5,046 nucleotides of DNA from Nanobdellota archaeon (GTDB lineage Archaea > Nanobdellota > Nanobdellia > Woesearchaeales > B3-WOES). The DNA lies in NCBI GenBank assembly GCA_023131705.1, contig JAGLZG010000194.1, positions 1 through 5,046 of the forward strand, written 5' to 3'. Shown here in pieces: positions 1 to 4,530 of the stretch; position 1 is the first letter of the stretch; every line of letters starts with the position of its first letter. A program made the translations under genes and the position numbers. Below the pieces are notes generated by a model that saw only the letters and a program-made list of their open reading frames with translations, did not search any database and was not told the origin of the DNA.

Positions 1-1647
1 GGCAGAGGCATGCTCTCCTCCAAGGAAGTGGGGTAATATGACATAATCTGCACCGGCATCATAGAGATTTAGTGCCTCTTCTATCTCATTTGTTGTTACA
101 AAGATTTTTGCTTTATTATTTTGCTCTCTTGTCTTTTTTATTATCATTAGGTTATTGTGAATATCAGGCACTGTGCTTATAACCATCTCAGCTTTTTTAA
201 GGTCTAGCCTGTCTGTTGTTTCTATGTCTCCAACATCACCATAGAGACAAGGGACCTTTTTGTTTATTAAATCCTTTATTACCTCTGGATTAAAATCAAC
301 AACCAGTATATTTTTTCTCATACCTTTCAGTGTTTTAAGGATACTATAGCCTATTCTGTTATATCCGCATAATATAACCATCTTTTTTGATTTTGGCATA
401 TACTCTAACTGTGACATATCCCCTGCAATCTTATCAAGCCAGTTAAGCCATTTTGAGAATGTATTGTAGATTTTTGTTTCAAAATTAATGAAGTATGTGC
501 TTACTGACATTGTCAGGATTGCTAAAATAACAGTCATGGAAAGCATGGACTGGCTTATATGATTTAATAAGAATCCCTGCGCAACTATTATCAGTGAAAA
601 TTCTGAAATCTGTGCAAGGGACATTGCTGTTAAAAAACTAGGTCTTTTTTTATAGCCAAAATAAGAGCATAAAACAAGTGTTATCAACGGCTTTACTATT
701 ATTATGAATAGTGTGAATATAATCAATGGCCTGATTATTGATTTGGACATTACCAATCCCATACCAAGGCTTACAAAGAATATTGTTGCGAAAAAGTCTT
801 TCAGGGATGTAACCCTGCTTATTATTTCAACATAGTATGGAAGATTACCAAGCATAACTCCTGCAAGGAAAGCTCCAATTATTATTGATAGTTCAGGTCT
901 TATAAGCACAAGTATGTTCTCAGGCAAAAACTTCAGCATATACGCAAGCATAGCACCAAGGTATTTTGATAGCACTGTAAAACTCAATAAAACCGAGACA
1001 GATAAAAGGAAAAGTATTTCCATATGTTTTGCAGCAAACTTAAACATTCTGGGCAGTATGAATTTTGAGCCTAACATTGCTATTAAGAACAATATGCCAA
1101 ATTTAACCAGTGAGATAATTATTCCTACTAGTGATATGGTGCTTGTTGACAGGATAGACAGGGCTATTATTGCTATTATATCTTCCATAAGCAATATTCC
1201 TATTATGATTCTTCCATGCAATGTGTCTAGCTCTCTTTTTTCTGACAGCAGCTTTACAACAACCATTGTGGAAGAGAAAGCAAGTATAATCCCTATGTAG
1301 ATTGCCTCTATTCTGAAAAAGCCAATACCCATTGCTATCAGGAATCCGAATGTGAAAAGGATAAGGCTTCTTGTTAAGCCTCCAACTGTTGAGATAAATG
1401 CAACATGCCTTAGCCTGTCAAAGTTCATTTCAAGGCCTACTATGAAAAGCATAAGTGCAATTCCTAATTCTGATAGTGTTGAAATTGTTGTCATGTCTGT
1501 TACTAATCCAAAAACAGGACCTATCAGAATTCCTGCAAATATGTATGCTGGTATTAAAGGTTGTTTTAGTTTCTTTGCAAGATAAGCAAATAAAGTAGCT
1601 ATTATGATTACAATACTTATGTCCAAAAACATTGAGTTTACTGCCAT
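1..1647 (-). CDS. Kef-type CPA2 cation:proton antiporter with RCK (TrkA-N) domain, C-terminus cut by window edge
   Basis: Integral membrane antiporter of the monovalent cation:proton antiporter-2 family, expected to exchange K+ or Na+ for H+ across the cytoplasmic membrane. The minus-strand frame is open for 549 codons and runs off the left edge. Residues 7-390 are very hydrophobic, with about a dozen membrane segments. Family landmarks visible are GLEMNF (71-76), the acidic pair in LLMEDIIAI (152-160) where CPA2 proteins carry the transport aspartate, GAFLAGVMLG (258-267), FFVSLGMG (290-297) and SLAQISEFSLII (343-354). From residue 422 a Rossmann-like RCK domain follows: ILCGYNRIG (425-433), the nucleotide-ribose acid D451 in VVDFNPE, and GDVGD (470-474). 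This implies control by NAD(H) or a similar ligand, known for Kef/Trk proteins. ATG 1647 is chosen because it lies 1 nt after the nnrD stop and follows AAGGT (1651-1655), a short-spaced ribosome-binding site; ATG 1632 is an alternative. It is the last visible gene of the operon. Ion specificity cannot be read from sequence. Confidence 0.93.
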   Translation of the reverse strand, partial: MAVNSMFLDISIVIIIATLFAYLAKKLKQPLIPAYIFAGILIGPVFGLVTDMTTISTLSELGIALMLFIVGLEMNFDRLRHVAFISTVGGLTRSLILFTFGFLIAMGIGFFRIEAIYIGIILAFSSTMVVVKLLSEKRELDTLHGRIIIGILLMEDIIAIIALSILSTSTISLVGIIISLVKFGILFLIAMLGSKFILPRMFKFAAKHMEILFLLSVSVLLSFTVLSKYLGAMLAYMLKFLPENILVLIRPELSIIIGAFLAGVMLGNLPYYVEIISRVTSLKDFFATIFFVSLGMGLVMSKSIIRPLIIFTLFIIIVKPLITLVLCSYFGYKKRPSFLTAMSLAQISEFSLIIVAQGFLLNHISQSMLSMTVILAILTMSVSTYFINFETKIYNTFSKWLNWLDKIAGDMSQLEYMPKSKKMVILCGYNRIGYSILKTLKGMRKNILVVDFNPEVIKDLINKKVPCLYGDVGDIETTDRLDLKKAEMVISTVPDIHNNLMIIKKTREQNNKAKIFVTTNEIEEALNLYDAGADYVILPHFLGGEHASA

Positions 1648-1648
1648 T

Positions 1649-2506
1649 TTACCTTTTTTTAATTACCTTTTTGTAATCTTCTATTAGATCAGATGCAATA
1701 AAGCTATAGCCTTTTTTCTTTTTTTCATAGTCTCCTATCTTTCCGTTTATGTAAGCCGCATTGCATGCTGCATCCATCAAATTTAAGCCCTGCGCTAAAA
1801 ATCCCAGGGCTATCCCTGCCAGGACATCTCCTGTTCCTGCCACAGTCATTGCCTCATTTCCTGTCTTATTATAAATTATTTTATCTTTTGATATTATAGC
1901 ATCTGTTTTTCCTTTTAACAATATTACATTGTTTTTTATTTTTAGTGTTTTTTGGATTAGTTTTGCTTTTTTGATTATGTTTTTCTCGTTTATTATTTTT
2001 TTAATTATATTTTTGTTTATTTTGGAGTTTTTCAAAAACAACTCCAGTTCCGGTATGTGGGGGGTTATTATGGCATTATCCACATCGTTTATGCTGATTG
2101 CTTTTATTCCGTCTGCATCTACAACCAATGGCTTGTTTATCTGTTTAATTACTAGTTTTGCAAATTCTAAAGCCTGCTTGTTTTTTGGTCCTAATCCATT
2201 TCCAATCAAAACAGCATCAAAGCCTTTGCTTAGTTTTAGTATATCTTTAACATGTTTTTTTGTGAAATATTCTCCTTTAAATTTTTTTGTAATCAGATCA
2301 GGGCTTAAACAATTTATTGCCCATGCTGCTTTTTCAGGAGCTGCTATTGTAACTATGTCTGTGCCTGTTCTCAGGGCAGCTAAACCAGCCAGTGCTAATG
2401 TTCCTGTGTAATCTTTAGAGCCCCCAATAATCAGGGCAAGCCCATTCTCCCCTTTATGGCTTGTTTTTTTATGCTTTACTGGCTTTATTTTAGTTATGTA
2501 TTTCAT
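1649..2506 (-). CDS. nnrD: ADP/ATP-dependent NAD(P)H-hydrate dehydratase, stand-alone (YjeF C-terminal type)
   Basis: Cytoplasmic metabolite-repair enzyme of the ribokinase-like fold. The family dehydrates the damaged cofactors NADHX and NADPHX back to NADH and NADPH, using ADP in most prokaryotes or ATP. The 285 residues fit the kinase-like domain alone. Visible motifs are IIGGSKDYTG (26-35), IGNGLGP (101-107), VVDADG (128-133), ITPHIPEL (147-154), LLKGKTD (196-202) and AGTGDVLAG (223-231), where D227 matches the family's catalytic aspartate. The NnrE epimerase domain fused to the N-terminus in many bacteria and archaea is absent, and no epimerase gene is seen nearby. The stretch 157-194 is unusually rich in Lys, Ile and Asn, reflecting base composition. 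ATG 2506 follows the small AbrB gene by 3 nt, with only a weak purine run upstream, so translation is probably coupled. The antiporter gene starts 1 nt after its stop. A general sugar kinase is less likely given the GSxxYxG and TPHxxE motifs. Confidence 0.92.
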   Translation of the reverse strand: MKYITKIKPVKHKKTSHKGENGLALIIGGSKDYTGTLALAGLAALRTGTDIVTIAAPEKAAWAINCLSPDLITKKFKGEYFTKKHVKDILKLSKGFDAVLIGNGLGPKNKQALEFAKLVIKQINKPLVVDADGIKAISINDVDNAIITPHIPELELFLKNSKINKNIIKKIINEKNIIKKAKLIQKTLKIKNNVILLKGKTDAIISKDKIIYNKTGNEAMTVAGTGDVLAGIALGFLAQGLNLMDAACNAAYINGKIGDYEKKKKGYSFIASDLIEDYKKVIKKR

Positions 2507-2509
2507 TTT

Positions 2510-2653
2510 TTACTCTTTTTTTAGAATAATATTTCCATTATCATCTATTTCTATCTTTAGTTGCTCTCCTTTTTTCCAGCCCTTGGCAATAACAATAGGT
2601 TTAGGCAAGGTTATCTTAAACTGCTGATTATTGTCATATTGGAGCTTTACCAT
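2510..2653 (-). CDS. 47-residue AbrB/SpoVT/MazE-type swapped-hairpin DNA-binding protein
   Basis: A short gene heading the operon. It translates to 47 residues beginning MVKLQYDNNQQFKITLPKPI and ending DDNGNIILKKE. The pattern fits the AbrB/SpoVT swapped-hairpin domain: a strand ending in (K/R)ITLPKP(I) at residues 13-20, a short helix AKGWKKGEQL (23-32), then strands LKIEIDD and GNIILKK (32-46). The canonical form is roughly ITIPKxIxxxLGxxxGDxvxxxxxxdGxixLxx. Such proteins dimerise through interleaved hairpins and bind DNA as transcriptional regulators or antitoxins. No toxin gene (PIN, MazF or similar) adjoins it, so autoregulation of this operon is the simplest role; that is inference. ATG 2653 has no ribosome-binding site but sits about 26-27 nt downstream of a TATA-like box, as expected for a leaderless first gene. 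Its stop is 3 nt before nnrD. Confidence 0.85.
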   Translation of the reverse strand: MVKLQYDNNQQFKITLPKPIVIAKGWKKGEQLKIEIDDNGNIILKKE

Positions 2654-2675
2654 TGTTTCTTATACAAATTATACA

Positions 2676-2683
2676 TAATTTAA
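2676..2683 (-). promoter_or_regulatory. TATA box of the abrB-nnrD-antiporter operon (leaderless start)
   Basis: On the minus strand the octamer TTAAATTA is centred 26-27 nt upstream of ATG 2653, the distance at which archaeal RNA polymerase starts. Transcription would therefore begin at or beside the start codon. A stronger-looking TTTAAATA lies further up at 2724-2731 and would give a leader of roughly 50 nt. The absence of a Shine-Dalgarno sequence favours the nearer box. Confidence 0.55.
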
Positions 2684-2820
2684 GGTATTATATGATATAT
2701 TTAACTATATATTATATAATGGATATTTAAAGGTTTTGGTTTGTCAAAAACCATTTATCAAAGATGGAGGGCATATTTGTAGCATAGCTAACATTATTCA
2801 AGTGGTTTTTGAGCATCCTT

Positions 2821-2839
2821 AGAAAAGCTTCGCTTTTCT
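2821..2839. repeat. Short perfect hairpin (8-bp stem) inside the central stem
   Basis: AGAAAAGC (2821-2828) and GCTTTTCT (2832-2839) are exact reverse complements separated by TTC. It is the first of two hairpins enclosed by stem B (2805-2816 with 2875-2886), so the central part can fold as a three-way junction. Confidence 0.8.
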
Positions 2840-2847
2840 GGGATACC

Positions 2848-2870
2848 AGAAATTCTCTTTGTGAATTTCT
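2848..2870. repeat. Second perfect hairpin (8-bp stem) inside the central stem
   Basis: AGAAATTC (2848-2855) and GAATTTCT (2863-2870) are exact reverse complements around the loop TCTTTGT. Both internal hairpins begin with AGAAA and end with TTTCT, so each arm can partly pair with the other hairpin, suggesting duplication of one ancestral hairpin. Confidence 0.8.
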
Positions 2871-2955
2871 CAGTATGCTCAGAAACTTTCCATATCAAAA
2901 ACGAAAACTGGCTTTCAGCTATCAGTTCTAGACTAGTGGAAAGTTTCTGACATTT

Positions 2956-2964
2956 AGAGAAAAA
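2956..2964 (-). terminator. T-rich tract after the NFACT-R gene
   Basis: Read on the minus strand, TTTTTCTCT follows the TAG stop (2969-2971) by only a few nucleotides. Archaeal RNA polymerase commonly terminates at such oligo-T runs without a hairpin, so this is a plausible 3' end for the NFACT-R transcript. A second T-rich run (TTTTCGTTTTTG) lies at 2896-2907. Confidence 0.4.
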
Positions 2965-2968
2965 GTTT

Positions 2969-3751
2969 CTATTTCTTAACCCTCAACCCACCACTTGGCA
3001 AAGCCCTTATAATATCATCCAGGTTTTTATAATTCAGTTTGTTTGCAATCATCTTTGCGATTTTGCCTGACTTGTCATTGCCTTGCTCTAATTGGATAAA
3101 TGTTTTGCAGTGCGCCTTTACTGCTTCTGATGGACCTGCCATTATCTTGTTTTTGCAGATTCCGATTGCAATGTTTATCTTATTGTCAATGTATTCAAGT
3201 TTTCCTTTTGTTATAAAGCCTCCTTTTGGGACAAACTCTCCAGAAGGCGCTTCTTTTGTAAGCTGCTCTGGCCTGGCCATGAATGTTTTTGTTGTGGAAA
3301 GGCCAAGCTTAAATGCTCTTGAGAATGTTACTGTTGCATCTGCAGTTTCTATTATTGTTTTTTCAGGTATTTTTTTATTATTTGATTTTATGACAAAGAA
3401 AGGGCTTCCAATCATGTCTGTATGCAATATCAAGTCATTCTTTTCTGCGTGTTTTTTAACTATGATTTCATTGGATGTAGCATCTCTTCCCCCTATCACA
3501 AGAAAATTGTCAGAGCTTATGAACCATCTGAAATTTTCATACCACTCTTTTTTCTCTGTTTTAGTTTGTTTTTCTGTTTCTAACTTTTTTATTATTTTTT
3601 CTTTTTCCTGTTTTAATTTTTTTAATTTAGCTAAGCTGTCTGCTAAAGCATCTTTATTCCCTTCCAGCTTTTTCTTTAGCTTCTTTATCTTACCATAATA
3701 ATCAGATGCATTTGCTTCAGGGCTTTTCTTTAAGTCAAGAATTATTTTCAT
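2969..3751 (-). CDS. Stand-alone coiled-coil plus NFACT-R protein (C-terminal half of Rqc2/RqcH/NEMF family)
   Basis: A 260-residue protein matching the second half of NFACT proteins (Rqc2/Tae2, RqcH, NEMF), which bind the 60S/50S subunit with peptidyl-tRNA in ribosome-associated quality control. Residues 1-32 match the family segment leading into the coiled coil (LDLKKSPEANASDYYGKIKK); 20-67 form a Lys/Glu-rich coiled coil. The NFACT-R (DUF814) domain runs from about 68 to 200, with WYENFRWFISSDNFLVIGGR (70-89), LILHTDMIGSP (107-117), PEQLTKEAPSGEF (161-173) and GGFITKGK (177-184). The C-terminus keeps the family signature ALPSGG (250-255). Full-length archaeal members are about 600-700 residues; the NFACT-N and HhH domains, including the tRNA-binding residues needed for tailing, are missing and are not encoded just upstream. 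The ATG lies exactly at the domain boundary with its own TATA box, so this looks like a designed stand-alone form, not a fragment. It resembles eukaryotic CCDC25 in layout. Confidence 0.9.
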   Translation of the reverse strand: MKIILDLKKSPEANASDYYGKIKKLKKKLEGNKDALADSLAKLKKLKQEKEKIIKKLETEKQTKTEKKEWYENFRWFISSDNFLVIGGRDATSNEIIVKKHAEKNDLILHTDMIGSPFFVIKSNNKKIPEKTIIETADATVTFSRAFKLGLSTTKTFMARPEQLTKEAPSGEFVPKGGFITKGKLEYIDNKINIAIGICKNKIMAGPSEAVKAHCKTFIQLEQGNDKSGKIAKMIANKLNYKNLDDIIRALPSGGLRVKK

Positions 3752-3773
3752 GTAAGGATAAGAATTATTGTTA

Positions 3774-3781
3774 TATTTAAA
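3774..3781 (-). promoter_or_regulatory. TATA box of the NFACT-R gene (leaderless start)
   Basis: Minus-strand TTTAAATA is centred 26-27 nt upstream of ATG 3751, the same spacing as for the AbrB gene. There is no Shine-Dalgarno sequence before the ATG (the upstream bases are TTCTTATCCTTAC), so the mRNA is probably leaderless. This promoter lies within the 56-nt gap after the 86-residue gene, separating the two transcription units. Confidence 0.65.
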
Positions 3782-3807
3782 GTTAGTGTTTTATATTGGA
3801 ATTTTAT

Positions 3808-4068
3808 TTAACCCTCTAAGAACCTTTCTATTTCTTTCTTTTTGTCAATATTAAGAGAAACATGAATTTCATCTGTCTTCTTATATCTGTTTATAAAACC
3901 AATCTTGTATAATTCTTCTAAAGCATCTTTTGTTTCTTTTCTGCCTACTAAGTGCTTTGGTAAACCTTTAAACAGGTTTCTTTCTTCTGTATGAGAAGCA
4001 CCCCATTTTGGAGGAGAAAAATTCCTTAATTTCCTGATAAAGAATTTTTGTATAGTCTTTTTATCCAT
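3808..4068 (-). CDS. Small basic archaeal protein, probable helix-turn-helix/winged-helix fold, 86 residues
   Basis: I do not recognise a characterised function. The 86 residues are basic at the N-terminus (KKTIQKFFIRKLR), then show a compact conserved-looking core PPKWGASHTEERNLFKGLPK (19-38), a helix GRKETKDALEELYKIGFI (42-59) and a hairpin-like end RYKKTDEIHVSLNI (61-74). A helix ending in 'LYKIGFI' followed by a basic beta hairpin is what winged-helix proteins show, and similar small proteins with KWG-HTE and HVSLN motifs are, as I recall, widespread in archaea. There is no signal peptide or membrane segment. An upstream ATG at 4131 would add 21 residues, but it lies beyond the TATA-like box at 4090-4098 and would overlap the divergent promoter. 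ATG 4068 fits the 26-nt spacing of the other leaderless genes. It is transcribed divergently from the 109-residue regulator, suggesting a regulated pair; a DNA- or RNA-binding role is inference. Confidence 0.72.
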   Translation of the reverse strand: MDKKTIQKFFIRKLRNFSPPKWGASHTEERNLFKGLPKHLVGRKETKDALEELYKIGFINRYKKTDEIHVSLNIDKKKEIERFLEG

Positions 4069-4083
4069 AATCTTACTAATTAA

Positions 4084-4093
4084 GAAACATTTA
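4084..4093 (+). promoter_or_regulatory. Operator-like repeat GAAACATTTA, copy 1 (promoter of the 86-residue gene)
   Basis: This decamer is identical to 4135-4144 in the opposing promoter, 51 bp away, or roughly five helical turns. Here it overlaps the edge of the minus-strand TATA box and the stretch between TATA and start, where a bound protein would block transcription of the 86-residue gene. Confidence 0.45.
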
Positions 4094-4098
4094 TTAAT
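4090..4098 (-). promoter_or_regulatory. TATA-like box of the 86-residue gene
   Basis: Minus-strand ATTAATAAA is centred about 26 nt upstream of ATG 4068. It is weaker than the TTTAAATA boxes of neighbouring genes but sits at the same distance, which decides in favour of the shorter 86-residue product. Confidence 0.5.
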
Positions 4099-4123
4099 AT
4101 TGTGTATAATTATGATACAGTAC

Positions 4124-4140
4124 TGTTTCAAAACGAAACA
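4124..4140. promoter_or_regulatory. 17-bp dyad TGTTTC-N5-GAAACA abutting the regulator's TATA box
   Basis: TGTTTC (4124-4129) and GAAACA (4135-4140) are perfect reverse complements around AAAAC. The dyad covers the BRE position and touches the plus-strand TATA box at 4141. Its size and position suit binding of a dimeric winged-helix repressor, most simply the 109-residue product of the adjacent gene; that assignment is inference. Confidence 0.55.
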
Positions 4141-4144
4141 TTTA
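4135..4144 (+). promoter_or_regulatory. Operator-like repeat GAAACATTTA, copy 2 (promoter of the 109-residue regulator)
   Basis: Exact second copy of the decamer at 4084-4093. It contains the right half of the 17-bp dyad and the first half of the plus-strand TATA box. Confidence 0.45.
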
Positions 4145-4148
4145 AATA
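4141..4148 (+). promoter_or_regulatory. TATA box of the 109-residue regulator gene
   Basis: TTTAAATA is preceded by CGAAACA, a good match to an archaeal BRE. It is centred 29-30 nt upstream of ATG 4174, so the transcript would begin within a few nucleotides of the start codon. There is no Shine-Dalgarno sequence. Confidence 0.65.
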
Positions 4149-4173
4149 TCAGCTATATTTACCTAACACTACA

Positions 4174-4503
4174 ATGGAGAAAACACTATTTGTAAAATTC
4201 CTGGGAGATTCACCAAAGATTAGGGTATTGGATATGCTAATAACAGGAAGAGATCTAGATTACTCTATTTCAGATATAGCAGAACAAGCTGAAATAGGAA
4301 GAGCTACATTCTATAGGATGATGGACGAATTACTGAAAAATAAAATAATAATACTAACAAGAAAGTTTGGCAATATACAGCTTTACAAGATAAACCTGAA
4401 TAATGAATTTGTTAAAGGGCTTGTTAAGCTGTATGATCATATTACAAAAGTTGCTTCTGACAAAGAAATTAAAAGACAGAAAGAAAGATTAGTATTGGCT
4501 TAA
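4174..4503 (+). CDS. Archaeal winged-helix DNA-binding regulator, 109 residues
   Basis: A cytoplasmic winged-helix protein of the general ArsR/MarR-like type found widely in archaea. Residues 15-24 form helix 1 (KIRVLDMLIT), DYSISDIAEQAEI (29-41) is helix 2, GRATFYRMMDELLKNK (42-57) is the recognition helix, and IIILTRKFGNIQLYKINL (58-75) is the two-strand wing. A helical tail, residues 76-105 (EFVKGLVKLYDHITK and onward), probably dimerises. There is no metal-binding Cys cluster, so metal sensing is not suggested. ATG 4174 is chosen over ATG 4102, which would start upstream of the TATA box at 4141-4148. The gene is the only plus-strand gene here. Its promoter carries a 17-bp dyad and a decamer shared with the divergent gene, so autoregulation plus control of the 86-residue gene is likely. 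Its end converges with lhr with 6 nt between the stops. Its target genes elsewhere, if any, are unknown. Confidence 0.85.
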   Translation: MEKTLFVKFLGDSPKIRVLDMLITGRDLDYSISDIAEQAEIGRATFYRMMDELLKNKIIILTRKFGNIQLYKINLNNEFVKGLVKLYDHITKVASDKEIKRQKERLVLA

Positions 4504-4530
4504 GAGTTTTTATCTCTTCAAACTAATCTT
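4485..4530. terminator. Nested hairpin across the convergent stops, probable bidirectional terminator
   Basis: AAGATTAGT (4485-4493) and ACTAATCTT (4522-4530) form a perfect 9-bp inverted repeat. Inside it AAGAG (4502-4506) and CTCTT (4514-4518) pair around TTTTTAT. The outer arms lie in the last codons of both genes and the inner hairpin spans both stop codons. The T5 run at 4507-4511 would help end the plus transcript. The symmetry suits termination from both directions. Confidence 0.5.

Larger units (their letters stand above)
2743..2951. repeat. Nested, quasi-symmetric inverted-repeat element with alternative pairings
   Basis: Most of the gene-free stretch 2654-2968 is taken up by interlocking inverted repeats. 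Arm A (2744-2756) pairs with 2800-2812: 13 pairs, one G-T. Arm B (2805-2816) pairs with 2875-2886: 12 pairs, one G-T. Arm C (2879-2892) pairs with 2937-2950: 14 perfect pairs. Arms A' and B share 2805-2812, and B' and C share 2879-2886, so either the two flanking hairpins A and C form, or the central stem B forms. The layout is symmetric about position 2846, with flanking hairpins of 69 and 72 nt. The outermost nonamers, GTCAAAAAC at 2743 and GTTTCTGAC at 2943, are complementary at 8 of 9 positions. The element may be a structured RNA, an extended termination or regulatory region, or a small palindromic mobile element. No coding function is supported. Confidence 0.75.

Noticed and set aside
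914..1585. Two plus-strand open frames (914-1300 and 1352-1585)
   Set aside because: They lie antisense inside the antiporter gene, whose translation shows continuous family motifs. Their own products resemble no family.
1929..2411. Plus-strand open frame of 160 codons with a hydrophobic start
   Set aside because: Antisense to nnrD. The Phe/Ile-rich product is the complement of Lys/Asn-rich nnrD codons.
2813..2950. Plus-strand frame of 45 codons running through the palindromic element to TGA
   Set aside because: A stop codon lies immediately upstream (2810-2812), there is no ATG, and the sequence is dominated by inverted repeats. The open frame is probably accidental.
2700..2968. CRISPR array or tRNA in the intergenic gap
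   Set aside because: There are no regularly spaced direct repeats, and no acceptor/D/anticodon/T-arm pattern or CCA-compatible end. The central three-way fold only superficially recalls a cloverleaf.
3039..3698. Plus-strand open frame of 219 codons
   Set aside because: Antisense to the NFACT-R gene, which carries clear conserved motifs.
4069..4131. 21-residue N-terminal extension of the minus-strand small gene (ATG 4131)
   Set aside because: It would place the start upstream of the TATA-like box and operator repeats. The extension is hydrophobic and unlike the rest. ATG 4068 fits the leaderless spacing.
4102..4173. 24-residue N-terminal extension of the plus-strand regulator (ATG 4102)
   Set aside because: This region contains the BRE, the TATA box and the dyad. 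ATG 4174 begins at the family's usual N-terminus.
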